The position numbers and the translations under genes were made by a program. The notes under the pieces were generated by a model that was not told the DNA's origin, made no database searches, and was given only the letters and a program-made list of their open reading frames with translations. Shown piece after piece: positions 1 through 13,100 of a DNA stretch of 64,000 bases. The stretch lies in contig CM035307.1 of assembly GCA_002900995.3 (NCBI GenBank), positions 3,038,001-3,102,000 of the forward strand, in the 5' to 3' direction. Within the stretch, counting starts at the first letter, position 1; every line of letters starts with the position of its first letter. Origin of the DNA: Ganoderma boninense (taxonomy: Eukaryota; Basidiomycota; Agaricomycetes; Polyporales; Polyporaceae).

Positions 1-1938
1 AGTAAGGGCTCTGCAAAATCTTCGTCCATCGCGTCTAACGTGTTCACGGGGATGTCCCAAGCAGGATGAGCCATTCTACTCTGAACGGTATCGTGGGGAT
101 CGTCGGGCACGTCCCTCCGGTGCGAGGCAGGCAGCGCGACTGGCGGCGTAGCATCGTTATGGCAGACCGAGTCCTCTCTGGCACCCGCGCCCTGAGTGCG
201 GCTTGGGCGGGTAAAGAACCGAGAAAAAGTCGTTCCACTATGGGCGACCTGGGAGGCGGAATGCGAAGGATCGATCGTCGAGGCACCGTCTGACCGGTGG
301 TCGTCCTGAAGTTCCTCAACGCGTCCAGTCGTCTTGTTCGTGTATTCCATTCGGAGTGAGTCATGCTTATCCTTGGCTATTGCCCACTTCGAGCTGAACG
401 CGTGGGTGTCTAGTAACAAGGTTCCGGCAACCTTCGTTCCAGTGTCGGAGTCAACAGGCTTGTCCGAATGCGATTCGGAAGGCAGCTGGCCATCCTCTAA
501 CTCGATGTCCCACACTGGAGACTTCGGCCTTTCCGTCTTGCGCCTCCTTCCGAGACGAACATGGTCTGGGGGTGTCGCTTCTTTGCATTCGTCTACCGAA
601 GGGTCCGCAGTGCTAGGAGACCTCGGCCGCTTGCGCTTTTGGGCATTCCTTTCCGAGGAGTTAGTCTTCCCTTTGGGGCGATCTGGCTCTGTGGAGGTAC
701 TTTCTGACTCGCGCTCGACGTGGTAGTTGGATCCGTCAGAGTCGCTGCTGCTCGACATTGCCTTCCGACAATCTGCCTTGGTCTTGCGTAAAAACTCGTT
801 CTCTGAGAACATCTTCGTCTTGCTCGTTGGCCCTGGTTGACTGTTAAATCTGGTGCAGCTACCGGAAGTGTAGAATGCTCACGCTTTTCTTTCGCCTTCT
901 TCACTTTCGTCTTTGCGGACGCTTTACCCTTGTTGAACACGCCGACAGCCGGCTCAAGCTGGTTGGCATTCAAGTTGTTTGTACGCCTCTCAAGACAGTG
1001 TAGCGAGGCACTTACCGTCAAGCGGTTCTTCCCGATGTTTGTAGCAGAGAACCCGTGCATTAGAGCAAGCCCTGCGGGCATACTCAACCCCTTCCCCTTC
1101 TTCCCGCTCGATTTCTTGTTCTTATTGCGGCTGTCTTGGCTAGTAGCCTCGCTCGCCGGAGGGCTAGGTTTCGGGTCCACTATGGCTTTCTTCGCACGTC
1201 TACGTTCCCGTCGTTCTGCAAGCCCTGGATATGTACGCATGAGTTCACTCGTATCGCACTAGGAAGGTTTGAGCTCACGGTTACGATACTCTTCTTCGCT
1301 CTCGTGGCCTCGCCCACTGCCTTGCGCGGGAGGTTTGCGCGAAACCTTCTCCTTGGATTTGCATCAAGATCGAGCTGGACCTCACTTTCTTTGGCCGTCC
1401 CCGTTTGGCTCTGCTAGAGTCTCCTACGCCTCGGTCGTCGTCTCGTTCTCCGCGGACCGCCACATTCTCATGGACCACACCTTCCCACTCGCTGACGACC
1501 CCCTGCCCTCGTTCTCGTTCACAGCCTTCGTCTGGGGGCGACCGCGATCTCGTTTGACGTCTTGTGTCCGGGCGCTGGATTTTGGTGTGGTAGCTGCTCG
1601 CGGCTTCAATATCGGCGTCCCGAACCTACTCTCCAAGTCGACGTCTCTCGCGACACCGGACTTCTTCGGCGGGGCATCTATCTCTGCAACATTCCAGGAC
1701 GCGGCGAGAGACTTTCCCTCCGCGACGTAACTCGACAGATGGGCTTCTTGGGAGCGTATGTAGGAGCGCAAAAAGCGATCCTTGTCAAGTTTGGAGGAGT
1801 CAGTTTGCGGAGGTTGGGAGAGCTGAGTGTGGGAAGACGAGCGTCGCGGACAGAAACGGAGCCCATTAGCCTAGACAGCAGATGCTTATGGTGCAGGCTG
1901 GTCGTCAGTGGTCGTGATACCGTGTTGAACATGCCCAT
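1..1938 (-). CDS. Unrecognised nuclear-type protein with AT-hook-like motifs (3' end outside window)
   Basis: I do not recognise this gene. A start at 1938 gives MGMFNT, then a clean 50-nt intron (1871-1920, GTATCA..TCTAG with a CTGAC branch site) leading into an open frame containing DKDRFLRSYIRSQEAHLSSY. Further on are two AT-hook-like motifs (DRGRPQ and KRGRPKK), a conserved-looking block GLSMPAGLALMHGF...NRLT, a GT..AG intron (about 960-1017), VFNKGKASAKTKV, FSENEFLRKTK, and an RRRK basic stretch followed by KSPVWDIELEDG. It then runs in an open acidic frame (DAMDEDFAEP) off the left edge. The composition (Lys/Arg/Ser-rich with acidic patches) suggests a chromatin or nuclear protein. This is inference only. 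The frame shifts several times between blocks: one break, near 834-840, is explained by a G missing from a GGG run, and others near 1300 and 1440 are unresolved. Exon structure is therefore provisional. Confidence 0.5.
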
Positions 1939-2121
1939 GGATTACGACAATAACGTCACCCGTGTCTATGCTGCGAACCATGCCCGGATCCGAAAAGAAG
2001 ACGTGCCCAATCTGTCGATGTCGGAGACCCCGCCAGCGACGCGTGACGTCATAGCACTCGTTCTACTGTGTATAAGACAAGTTCCGACCGCATCTAACTC
2101 CGCACAGACCGCTCTTCTAGC

Positions 2122-4510
2122 TCAAGCAGTATACTCAAAGAATGGGTTCCTGTTGAGTGATTTATTAGTCCAGCTTCCACGGAAGGTCTCTGGGATAAAC
2201 GCACTGCTTGTCCGTCATGTCCGAGAACGCCGCCCTCTCCCGCTCTCTTTTGACATCTTCCTCAGTCCAGCCATTCCTCGCCTTCAGCTCCTCCAACCCC
2301 CGCTTCTTCTTCTTGTTCATCCGCAAGTTCACCCATCGAATAATGAAGCACAGCCCCAACTGTGCCGTAAGCAAGACCAGAATCGATATCTTGCCCGGAA
2401 GGTAGCGGGGTGCATCCTTGGGAAGAAACGTCTCCGTGCCCACGATGTTCGCGACGCAGAAGGCTGCAAGCGTCATGGCGTTGACAGTCACCTTCTTCGT
2501 GTGCCCAGAGGTATTCGAGGCATTATATGCATAGATAATTGCGAGGGAGGATCCGTACGTTCCGATGATCCATGTAGCTGCCACTGCTGTCACCGAGGCC
2601 GGAGAGAAAGCATCGAAACGGTAAGTGCTCACCAAAGAGTATTGCGCCCTTCTGTCCCGAAGAATTCAATCCAACCAACATTCCCGCTCCAACCAAGGTA
2701 GGGATCAAGGACCACACGATTGGCAACATGCGCTCACCCTTCCATCAGCACCATCAGTATGTGGTTGCTTATAAGACCGGAAAACGGACTGCGTACCGCC
2801 CTGTCAGAGTACCATCCACAGAGAACGGCACTAGCGATGCCAATCGCCCCTCCCGGTGTCGACAGAATGAGTGTTTGTTTCGTCCTGGGTTGTGAATCTG
2901 TCAGTCTAGCCCTCCCAGTGTTACCGCGCCGATACTTACGTATATCCAAAGCCCTAAGATGTACCCAGTGATTAATGAACGTAACCGAAGAGACCTCACG
3001 CTGCCGACTTCCACCCACCTTGACAATAATGTTTGTAACTAAATACTGAAAACTGAGTTGATGTTCAACGGACTGAAGCATTGCTTGACGTACAGTTAGC
3101 CAATCCTCCATTGGGAATATTCGCTGAAACTCGTGGTTAGCAAGACTGTACAAGTGATAGAGGCCGAGGTAAGCGTACTCAGGAGGGTAGCTAGGACGAT
3201 CAACCAAGTCCTCACATCCAGCAACGCCTCGATAACCTGTTCTTTCTTGAGCCGTTTGTTCTCTGTACCGCTTTGCTCGTCACGAATACGCTCGATTGCT
3301 GCTATCCGTTCCTCTCTGGTCAAGAGCATCGCATTCGCCGGAGAATCCGGCATAAACAAGAGGACAGCCACCCCAACGGCAATAGCGAGGGCCCCCAGGA
3401 GCAGGTATATGATTTTCCACGGAGCGAACCCACGGTCGGGGATAAAGGAAACACCCTGCGACGATGCATGTCAGATGCATTGCCAGGGGACTATAAGGAA
3501 CCGATCAAGACGTACGAAGGCGAGGAAACCACCAATGATCCCAGCACAGCCGTTCTGTTAAAACAATCAGAGCTCACTTCGGTGTCCAATGTGATATGTA
3601 GTGCGCATACAGCCATGTAGAACCACCCGATCCGGCTGCCCTACAAATCCATAAGATGAGTTTTGTTCCGCGGGCATCGTGCGCAGGTAACTACGTACCT
3701 GCTCGTTCTTTTTGTAGAACATGGAGACGATGAGGATCAGGATAGGTGCGACGCAGCTCTCGAGCATTCCTAGGCACCCAATAAACCAGCGACGGCAATT
3801 ACAGAGGACCCACACTTACCTAGTAAAAGACGCAACACGAAGAAGCCACCGAACGATTTCGGTAGCACATGCAGCATCATGATCGTGCCCCATGCGACGA
3901 TGTTCGCTCCAAGATACTTTGCCAGTCGGAGCCTTTGCGCGATGTACATGGAGGGGAAGACCCATATCAAAAACCCTAAACCGTAACGTAAGTTGGACAA
4001 TGCGGGGCGGCTCGAAACATGCATCTAAAGCTGCCTCACCAATGTAGAACGAAAGCGCGACAAGGTTATATCCCTGACCCGTGACAGGAAAACCCATTAT
4101 GCTGGCGCCAACTCGTCAGCAGGCTGCGAACGGGGATGTCTGATGCGCAAAAGCTCCACCTGGCATAACTCAATGCCGTCTTGTCCCTGTTAAAATTTAT
4201 GAGCTCCCAGCCTGGTATGAACAACCTCAGACTCACATGTACTGCGTGAAGTACACGGCCGCGCACAGGGGAGGAATAACAAAGTCCTTTCAGGTAGCAA
4301 AGTGTTAGCTTTTAGGACACCCGCCGAGATGGGGACACCCACGAGCTTCCTCTTCAGCTTCGCGTAGTACTCCTCGGAGAACACTGCGGTTCTTTCCAGT
4401 CCCACCAGCCTCAAGGCTTCGTCCTTGTCCCTGAAGTCGAGGTCGGTCCCTGCATCCGTGACCGTCACCGTGTGGAGGGTCTTCTGGTCTTTAAGCTCGG
4501 CGGAATTCAT
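2122..4510 (-). CDS. MFS anion:cation symporter, allantoate permease (DAL5/TNA1) family, copy 1
   Basis: This is a plasma-membrane MFS transporter of the ACS/allantoate-permease family, whose members import allantoate, ureidosuccinate, nicotinate, pantothenate or dipeptides; the substrate cannot be told from sequence. The start at 4510 gives MNSAELKDQK, a cytosolic tail with EALRLVGLERTAVFSEEYY, then DFVIPPLCAAVYFTQY (TM1) and DKTALSYASIMGFPVTGQGY. After that come FLIWVFPSMYIAQRLRLAKY, LRLLLGMLESCVAPILILIV, the central loop LTREERIAAIERIRDEQSGTENKRLKKEQ, and the C-terminal half with NTSGHTKKVTVNAMTL. About ten short introns interrupt it. The last one (donor GTGCGT, acceptor CAACAG) joins DKQ to NPFFEYTA and a TGA at 2122-2124, the usual tail of this family. 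It lies head-to-tail with a paralogue at 4920-7416 and shares its intron layout, so a tandem duplication is likely. All major blocks appear present. Confidence 0.9.
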
Positions 4511-4919
4511 GGTGAGCATTCGTCGAGAGATAGGAAGGCAAGTTCTATTGCCCAGCGACCTCTTTAAGTTCTTTGGCCATGTCTTGTGACCTATATTTCT
4601 GAGCGCGAGGGCCGCTAGACGTGCGTTTGTGCCTAATCTTGGACCAATGGCTGTAGCGGAAAGGGAGAAGGGTTGAAGAGTACTCACGGCTGATATAGGC
4701 TCGACGATAACGAACGATTGTCTATCGCACTGCTAGAAGGTCAAGACAAGGTTCGGCATCCCACGTTCAAGTACACGCTGATCCTATTCGGTGCGAACGC
4801 ATCTTCGACTGTTATCCCGGTGACACCAAGAGCATGTTCACTTTTGGTTTATATTCGAATGCGGGCCGGCCTCGCTATCGGTCATATACGAGGACGACGC
4901 TAACAGGTATTCATTTACA
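4511..4919. other. Intergenic, promoter of permease copy 1 / 3' region of copy 2
   Basis: The 409 bases between the two tandem permease genes contain no supported coding exon. They must hold the promoter of the leftward copy 1 and the terminator of copy 2. I see no convincing TATA box or recognisable nitrogen-regulatory GATA cluster. Confidence 0.6.
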
Positions 4920-7416
4920 TTACGCGGTGTACACGAAGAAAATGTTCCTGAAAATGGTGTCAGTGCGTCGATAGAAGATGGAAAGAACGGCCAGTCACGT
5001 ACTGCTTGTCCGTGAGGTCTAGGAATGCGTGCCGCTCGCGCTCCTTCTGTACATCCTCATCCGTCCACCCTCGCTTCGCCTTCTCTTCTTCCAGACGCGC
5101 CTTCTTCTTCATGTTGAACCGAATGTTAACCCAGCGCAACAGGAACGAGATGAAGAGCTGCACGGTGAGCAGGACCATGATGGCAATCTTTCCGGGGATG
5201 TAGGCCGGGGCGTCCTTGGGCTGGAAGATCTCGGTGCCGATGATATTGCCTAGACTGAACATGACTAGGGTGACTGCGTTGATTGTGTTCTGTAACGACC
5301 TATCTGAGCAAACCATCCAATTTAGAGTTGGGGAATAATGTACCTTCTTGGTGTGGCCACTGGTGTTACTTGCGTTGTACGCATATACAGATGACAGCGC
5401 GCTCCCAAAGGTGCCGATCAAGTAGCTCGCTACTCGGAGTACTCAATATTGTGCTTCAACGTCATGGTATGACACTCACCAAAGAGGAGAGCGCCCTTAT
5501 TCCCGGAGTTGTTTAGCCCAATTAGCATAGCAGACCCGGCGATGGTGGGGATCAGGCAGAACACTATAGGAATCATCCGTTCATTCTGTGGTCTAGTCAG
5601 CGCCGGTTGGTGATCTTGTTCTATACGATCTCACCTTCCTGTCGGAGTACCAGGCACAAAGCAGCGTGGTCATGCTCGCAACAACCCCGCCCGGGGTGGA
5701 CAGAATCAATGTCTGCTTCGACCTAGTTGTATGCTGAACTAAGCCATCAAGGACACAATGCAGCAGGTGCGCAATGCTCACGTATAACCAAAGCTCTTGA
5801 TAATGAGGTTGCTGACTATAGATGGGGTGAGTACGGCCCCGAATGGGCGAACGGCGAGGACGTACAGTTGCTCAAGCCACCGTTCGGAATACTAGCTAGA
5901 GAGGTATCAGCGCTGCCATCTCGTGAAGCTTTGAGACAGTGACACTCACTCATCAACGTCGTCAATGCGATCAGCCATGTACGAATGTCTGTGAGTGCCT
6001 CTATAACTTGGTCCTTCTTAATCTTCTTGTTTTCCGTGCCGCCCTGGTCATCTCGGACTCGCTCGAGCGCAGCAACGCGCTCCTCCTTCGTCAGGACACG
6101 GGCGTGGACGGGGGAATCGGGCAGCCAGAGCACCACGCATATTCCGACCAGTATGGCGAGGCCACCTAGTAGAATGTAGATGATCTTGTATGGGGCGATG
6201 AGGTGACCATCATCGAAGGAGATCCCGTACGCGACGAACCCGCCAAAAACCTGGGTGAGACCTAGAGGTAGTGAGCGGATGACTCAAAAGCGGGCTCCAC
6301 GCTCAACCGTCCATACCGTTCTGCGGAGTGAAGTAAATATTTAGTACTTCAATCTAGGATACGCTCAACGGAGTCACTCACCATAACATAGAACCACGAT
6401 ATGCGGGTCGCCTAAGGCACCGTTAGCTCTGGGCGTGGGTGCAGTGTCTAGGTGTCTGCATACCTGTTCATCTTTCTTGTAGAACATCGAGATGATCAGA
6501 ATCAGAATCGGTGCTACGCAACTCTCGCACATTCCTTTGGCGCAGGGTATTGGCGTTTAGGCTAGGTTACAAGCACTACGTCACATACCTAGCAAGAAGC
6601 GCAGCGCGAAGAATACACCGAAGGATGAGGTCGCGGCGTGACACATGAGGATGATACCCCAGACGATGATGTTGGCGCCGAGATACTTCGCGACCTTGTG
6701 CAAAGATCAGCAATTGGAATATTCAACGAACGCTGCTAGACTGAATTTACCCTGAGCTTCTGAGAGATGTAAACTGTAGGGAACTCCCAAACAAGGAATC
6801 CTACGGAAGCATCGCATGAGAAGATGACTGGACTATGATGGCAAATGATTACTTACCGAGGTAGAAAGCCAGCGAGACTAGGTTGTATCTCTATCCCATC
6901 AACGCTGTTAGTTATGCCAGCGATTTTCTCGAGAATATGGTCGTACCTGACCCGTGATAGGGAAGCCCCATGATACTGCAAAGCAGATAAGAAAGCACAT
7001 ATGCTATGCGCGTTGCTCTTTTACTCACCTCGCGTAGTTGAGAGAGGTCTTATCCCTATTCATATCATCAGCACGACGCTCGCACGCACACTAACGATGG
7101 ACCTACAAGAACTGTGTGAAGTAGACAGCGGCACATAACGGCGGAATGATCAGATCCTGTGTAAAAAAACATCCTCAGTGAACCGGACGGAAAACGCTGC
7201 ATGACCACATCCAATCATACACACCAGCTTCCTTCTGAGCTTCTTGTTGTACTCCTCGCTAAACTGTGCGGTCCGCTCCTTGCCCACGAGACGCAACGCC
7301 TCGTCCCCGTCAGCGCTCTCGACGACCGACTCGGAGACAGTCCCGACCGCGTCAAAGCCAGCCTTCTCGTCCAAGTCGCGCTTCTCTGTAGAGTTCCGCA
7401 AGTGCAGGGAAGCCAT
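4920..7416 (-). CDS. MFS anion:cation symporter, allantoate permease (DAL5/TNA1) family, copy 2
   Basis: This is a second ACS-family transporter, paralogous to the gene at 2122-4510. The start at 7416 gives MASLHLRNSTEKRDLDEK, then EALRLVGKERTAQFSEEYNK, DLIIPPLCAAVYFTQF (TM1), the central loop LTKEERVAALERVRDDQGGT, and in the C-terminal half NTSGHTKKV and FLLRWVNIRFNMKKKARLEE. The final intron (donor GTACGTGAC, acceptor TTTTCAG) joins DKQ to NIFFVYTA and a TAA at 4920-4922, matching copy 1's last intron. About ten introns of roughly 50-70 nt are present. The role is presumably uptake of an organic anion such as allantoate, nicotinate or a dipeptide. The N-terminal tails of the two copies differ much more than the membrane segments, consistent with an older duplication. 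Confidence 0.9.
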
Positions 7417-7946
7417 AGTCCAAGTCAGATGAGACGCGGATATGCGCCCTAAGAGAAGTTTCAGTTGGGGGAGAGAACGCAAGCAAGCCTCCCTCTCACA
7501 ATGAATCGAAACGCCTCTCCCGGAATATATGTGCTAGTGCACCCGGGGGCCGCAGATGACCACGACGCCAGCCAAGCATTTGTGTTATCTAGTGTGGGAT
7601 GCGACCTGCGTAGTGAGTTTAGGCAATCCTATCATGCTGCCGAGTCGCAGACCTGGGACATGAGCATAAGATAAGACGTAGATAGAACATGCCGTGAACA
7701 AAACACTCACATGCGCAGCGTCGCGGACAGAAGTGCACCAGCCTAACGAGCTCCGCTCGTGCCCCGGCCCTTATTGCCCCGCTCGCATCCACCCTAGAAT
7801 AGATGAAAACGGCTTTACCGTCTCACGTCTAAACCACGCTCAGGAACAGAAATTTGCATAATGCAAGACGCCAGCAATACGAGAGGATGAAAGAATATGA
7901 TGATAGCGATGCGATAGCGTACATGATGTAATGCCAGAGATTAGAG
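7417..7946. other. Intergenic between permease copy 2 and ERG10
   Basis: These 530 bases hold the promoter of permease copy 2 (read leftward) and the 3' flank of ERG10. Short open frames here have no recognisable protein features, and I see no RNA gene. Confidence 0.6.
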
Positions 7947-9422
<1,476 letters not shown>

Positions 9423-9717
9423 GGTGCGAGCTCGAGCAAGGTGTCTGAGGAAGGGACGAGAGGCTGAAGCAGGGATGGTTATGCGGGCCAGAAACATGTC
9501 GGGCGAGTTATATATCCAGACGATGATCGATAAAAGGCGAGGTATAGTGCGAGGTCGCGGTTAAATTGCCTATCGTACGACAGAGGCAAGCAACAATACC
9601 AGCGCCGCGTTCCTGTCGTGCTAGGGGTGCTCGGCGTCGCGAAGAATGGTGGAGTGAGACCATCCTGGTGTTTATAAGACTCCTCGGGCACTGCAATGAC
9701 CCGCCCGCCCGACTCGC

Positions 9718-10123
9718 ATGTCCCGACTCGCAGCACGGCACCTGATTCAACTCTCATCTCCGGCGCTTCCACGCTTCCCCGCCTCCTCCCCACTCGCGTC
9801 CCACGCCTCGCGCGCACGTCGGGCAGCACCCGGAAGATCCACAGCATACAGCCCCGGATCACTCCCCGCACATCTTATGCTACACTTCCCGCGAACAAGT
9901 CTACGATGTTTCCCATCACCATAAACCATGCCTCCAGCCACCGCAACTCGTCCCCTCGACCGACCTCGCGTTCTGCCAAGACTTCCCCAACGACGTCAGC
10001 CGTGTGACATGGATGAAAGTACCATGACGGGGTGCCGAGCGTCGGATGCTCTCCTTGCGAAAGCAATGCGAAGGAGGTTTCTGGCAGCGTCACGGCAAAT
10101 GTGTTCCCGTCGGCCGCGGGTAG
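9718..10123 (+). CDS. Possible small mitochondrial-targeted protein, unrecognised
   Basis: A doubtful gene. An ATG at 9718 opens MSRLAARHLIQLSSPALP, an Arg/Ser/Ala-rich, acid-free stretch typical of a mitochondrial presequence. A neighbouring frame, offset by one base, then continues with HILCYTSREQVYDV, FCQDFPNDVSRVTWMK, a 69-nt intron (10019-10087, GTACCA..GGCAG) and RHGKCVPVGRG, ending at TAG 10121-10123. The two halves join only if one base in the CCCC run near 9789 is surplus. Such one-base homopolymer differences occur in other genes of this window. Several cysteines are present but no CX9C pair is clear. No family is recognised. The alternative is that this is merely the promoter region of ERG10. 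Confidence 0.3.
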
Positions 10124-10816
10124 GGTTAGTGGTCCGGAATAAAGAGGACTTCGTGATCTCTTCTAACGACAACGGAGATCCGCCTGCATAAATTCATATC
10201 ACGAGGGAGGTGGCCAAGTCAGAGTATGCACGCACTTGTGTCGTGTAATGTGAAGTAGAGTGTTGGGACTTGAAACGTAGCGGATAGGACAATATACTGT
10301 TTGCATGTCAGATGCTCCGCCGACATGTCCAGTGTCGCGTCGTCGTCTTCCACAACTAGTTCAAGCGGAGTATCTTCATCGTCTGTAGCCGCAGAACAGG
10401 AAGCCTTCGGGGGAAGATGTACTGTTCTTGAGAGATAGCCAAGGCTGGCGACATACTAGACTTGGTGAGGTGAAGCAGTTGGGAGAGAATCTCAGAACGG
10501 CGCACAGGATGTTCACTCCAGATCCAACCAGAGGGATGGCGTTCTATGTCAGAACGATGTGTATTGGGATGAGCATGGACATAAGCCTTGCATGCCTTGT
10601 CGAACTGAGAGCGGGAGAGAGTGGTGGCCATGATGGGACGTGGCGTGAGAACCTTTCTATGCAGTTGCAGAAATAAAGTTCAAGCCACCCCATGAGATTC
10701 CCACAGCCTGCCTCGTCGCCTGCGCGCCTCCGTACGAACGCATCCCAAAACCCAGCCCGTCCAACTGCCGGCTCCCCTCCTCCGCGGTCCTCCTCAGCCG
10801 CATCTCTTAATCCACC
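10124..10816. other. Intergenic, upstream of eS1
   Basis: The 693 bases before eS1 contain no supported gene. Open frames at 10356-10631 (-) and 10428-10676 (+) have no conserved features. The last 60 bases before the eS1 start are pyrimidine-rich, as is common upstream of ribosomal protein genes. Confidence 0.55.
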
Positions 10817-11828
10817 ATGGCCGTAGGCAAGGTATGCGGTCCTGTCTAGTAGTCCTGGATGTCGTTCGAATCCGGAATCTGACTGTTCTGCACAGAACAA
10901 GCGTTTGTCGAAGGGCAAGAAGGGTATTAAGAAAAAGGTCGTCGACCCCTTCTCCCGCAAGGGTGAGCCTTCCTTTCTACGTCCGCTCAGACACAGTGTT
11001 GACACCATGGGTCATCAGACTGGTATGACATCAAAGCGCCTTCAATCTTTGAGGTCAAAAACGTTGGCAAGACTCTCGTGAACAGGTCCCAGGGTCTCAG
11101 TGCGTACCATCTTCTTCCTACCGTGTTGTCCTGTCTCATCTGAAATACAGAGAACGCCAATGATTCCCTGAAGGGCCGCATCATCGAGGTTTCCCTCGCT
11201 GACCTCCACAAGGACGAGGACCAGTCCTTCCGCAAGATCAAGCTCCGGGTTGACGAGGTCCAGGGCAAGAACTGCCTCACCAACTTCCACGGCATGTCCT
11301 TCACATCGGACAAGCTTCGCTCCCTCGTTCGCAAGTGGCAAACCCTCATCGAGGCGCACGTCGACGTGAAGACGACCGACGGCTACCTCCTCCGTCTCTT
11401 TGCGATCGGCTTCACCAAGCGCAGGCCAACGCAGGTCCGCAAGACCACGTACGCGAAGTCTGCACAGATCCGGGAAATTAGGAAAAAGATGTTCGAGATC
11501 ATGACCCGGGAGGCGACAACTTGCGACCTGAAGGAGCTGGTGCAGAAGTTCGTTCCGGAGGCGATCGGTCGTGAGATTGAGAAGGCGGCGAGGAGCATCT
11601 ACCCCCTGCAGAACGTGTACGTGCACAAGGCTAAGATCCTCAAGGCACCGAAGTTCGACATGTCGAAGCTGCTGGAGCTCCACGGCGAGTCAACAGACGT
11701 GAGTCCTGTCTTGTCGTTGCGTCTTAGGCTTTACTCTGGATGCTGGACTGACATGCTCTGCTTCGTAGGAGACTGGCACTCGTGTAGTCAAGGACTTCAA
11801 GGAGCCTGAGATCCTTGAGTCTGTGTAA
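10817..11828 (+). CDS. RPS1: 40S ribosomal protein eS1 (S3aE)
   Basis: A cytosolic small-subunit ribosomal protein, about 255 residues as expected. Exon 1 is MAVGK (10817-10831). It is followed by an intron starting GTATGC and ending CTGCACAG, then [19 protein letters not shown], another intron that splits [11 protein letters not shown], then [56 protein letters not shown] and the long exon to [17 protein letters not shown] final intron (from 11700, CTTCGTAG acceptor) leads to [19 protein letters not shown] and TAA. All family blocks are intact with no frameshift. The intron cluster near the 5' end is typical of fungal ribosomal protein genes. Confidence 0.97.
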
Positions 11829-12251
11829 AATCCTAGTTGTCGTCCATCCTTGTATCTCCACACTTGCACATGATCTTCTCTTTTTATGCTACAAGGGTAT
11901 GACAAATCTATGATCATGACCATCCACATCGACATGTCGATGTCTGTAATTCTGTCGGTGTGCTGTAAGTCGAAAACGTTATGATCTACTGATGGTGTCT
12001 CGATGGCGCCTGAGTTGGCTTTCACTGGCACTCGTCTTGGCCAGCAGTCCCATACCCTCGTCCTCGAGTTCCTTGAGCAATGTCGTTTGTCCTGGAGGCG
12101 GCACTTTCAGAAAGCATGCAGCGCTACAGCTGCGTAAGGTGATCATTGATCGATTACACTTTAAAACCATGGACCAGTCCGGTGCTCGCAAAAACCAAGC
12201 ACCTTTAATGGACATCACGGAACGTGCGTACCACGGTTTGTTTCCGCAACC
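11829..12251. other. Intergenic between eS1 and APT1
   Basis: The 3' flank of eS1 and the promoter of the downstream adenine phosphoribosyltransferase gene. AT-rich stretches follow the eS1 stop. No coding or RNA feature is supported. Confidence 0.6.
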
Positions 12252-12999
12252 ATGGCCGACGTCGAGTACTTGAGGAGTCTTCTCAAACCATTCCCTGACT
12301 GGCCCAAGAAGGTATATACATTGGAGCCTGGGCTTCCAACAAATGCTGACTGTTTCACGAATAGGGCATTGTCTTCCTGGACATCTTCCCCCTCCTTCGA
12401 GATCCTGTTGGATTCGAGACCCTCATCACGAACTTCGTGTACCGATTGACCTCGCACACCATCAGCCGGTCCCCCACGAAGAAGATCGATGTCGTCGTCG
12501 GCCTGGACGCGCGAGGATTCCTCCTCGGGCCCATCATCGCGATGAGACTCGGCGCCGCGTTCGTGCCGGTCCGCAAGAAAGGCAAGCTCCCGGGAGAGAC
12601 TGTTCGTGCGGAGTACGAGAAGGAGTACGGCGTGGTGCGTGGATGGATCCCTGTGCATGCATCTCGGGCAAGTCGAGGGCTCTAACGGGAATGTGGTCGT
12701 TCGGAATAGGACGTGTTTGAGATGCAGGCGGACGCTATCAAGCCCGGGCAGAACGTCGTGATCATCGACGACCTCGTCGCGACAGGTATGCAAGAATTTC
12801 TTCTGAATACCGGGTCGGTCGAGTGTCGAAGACGATGACGAATGTGATTGCAGGTGGTTCTGCCAAGGCAGCGGGCGAGCTGGTCGCTAAGCTCGGCGGG
12901 AAGACCCTCGAGTACCTCTTCATCATCGAACTTACATTCCTCAACGCCACCTCGAAGCTCGACGCGCCGGCGTATTCAATCATCAAGGTCGATGATTGA
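12252..12999 (+). CDS. APT1: Adenine phosphoribosyltransferase
   Basis: Cytosolic purine-salvage enzyme converting adenine and PRPP to AMP. The start at 12252 gives MADVEYLRSLLKPFPDWPKK, then an intron (GTATAT..GAATAG) and GIVFLDIFPLLRDPVGFET, the standard APRT N-terminus. Next come DVVVGLDARGFLLGPIIAM, FVPVRKKGKLPGETVRAEY, an intron and DVFEMQADAIKPGQ. The 13-residue PRPP-binding motif VVIIDDLVATGGS is split by a third intron after ATG, and the gene ends LNATSKLDAPAYSIIKVDD, TGA at 12997-12999. About 190 residues, with all catalytic motifs present and three introns. It lies in tandem downstream of eS1. Confidence 0.97.
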
Positions 13000-13100
13000 G
13001 CAGACCCCCTGATCACAAACCAGGCAGATGGTCGCGAGTGCAGTGTACGAGGTATCTAGAAGTCTATTATACCTGATGTTCCAGTAGAGGTATCACGATG

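Noticed and set aside
1..1938. Shugoshin for the left-edge gene
   Set aside because: A basic stretch (RRRK) and SPVWDIELEDG suggested it, but neither the N-terminal coiled coil nor the C-terminal SGO motif could be found.
10832..10894. Box C/D snoRNA or tRNA-like element in eS1 intron 1 (GTTCGAATCC)
   Set aside because: The B-box-like string is isolated; there is no matching acceptor stem, D-arm or paired C/D boxes in the short intron.
11042..11683. Long minus-strand frame over the eS1 gene
   Set aside because: It is exactly antisense to the conserved eS1 exons and is low in complexity; a shadow of strong codon bias.
12215..12793. 192-codon minus-strand frame over APT1
   Set aside because: Antisense to the conserved phosphoribosyltransferase exons and without any recognisable domain.
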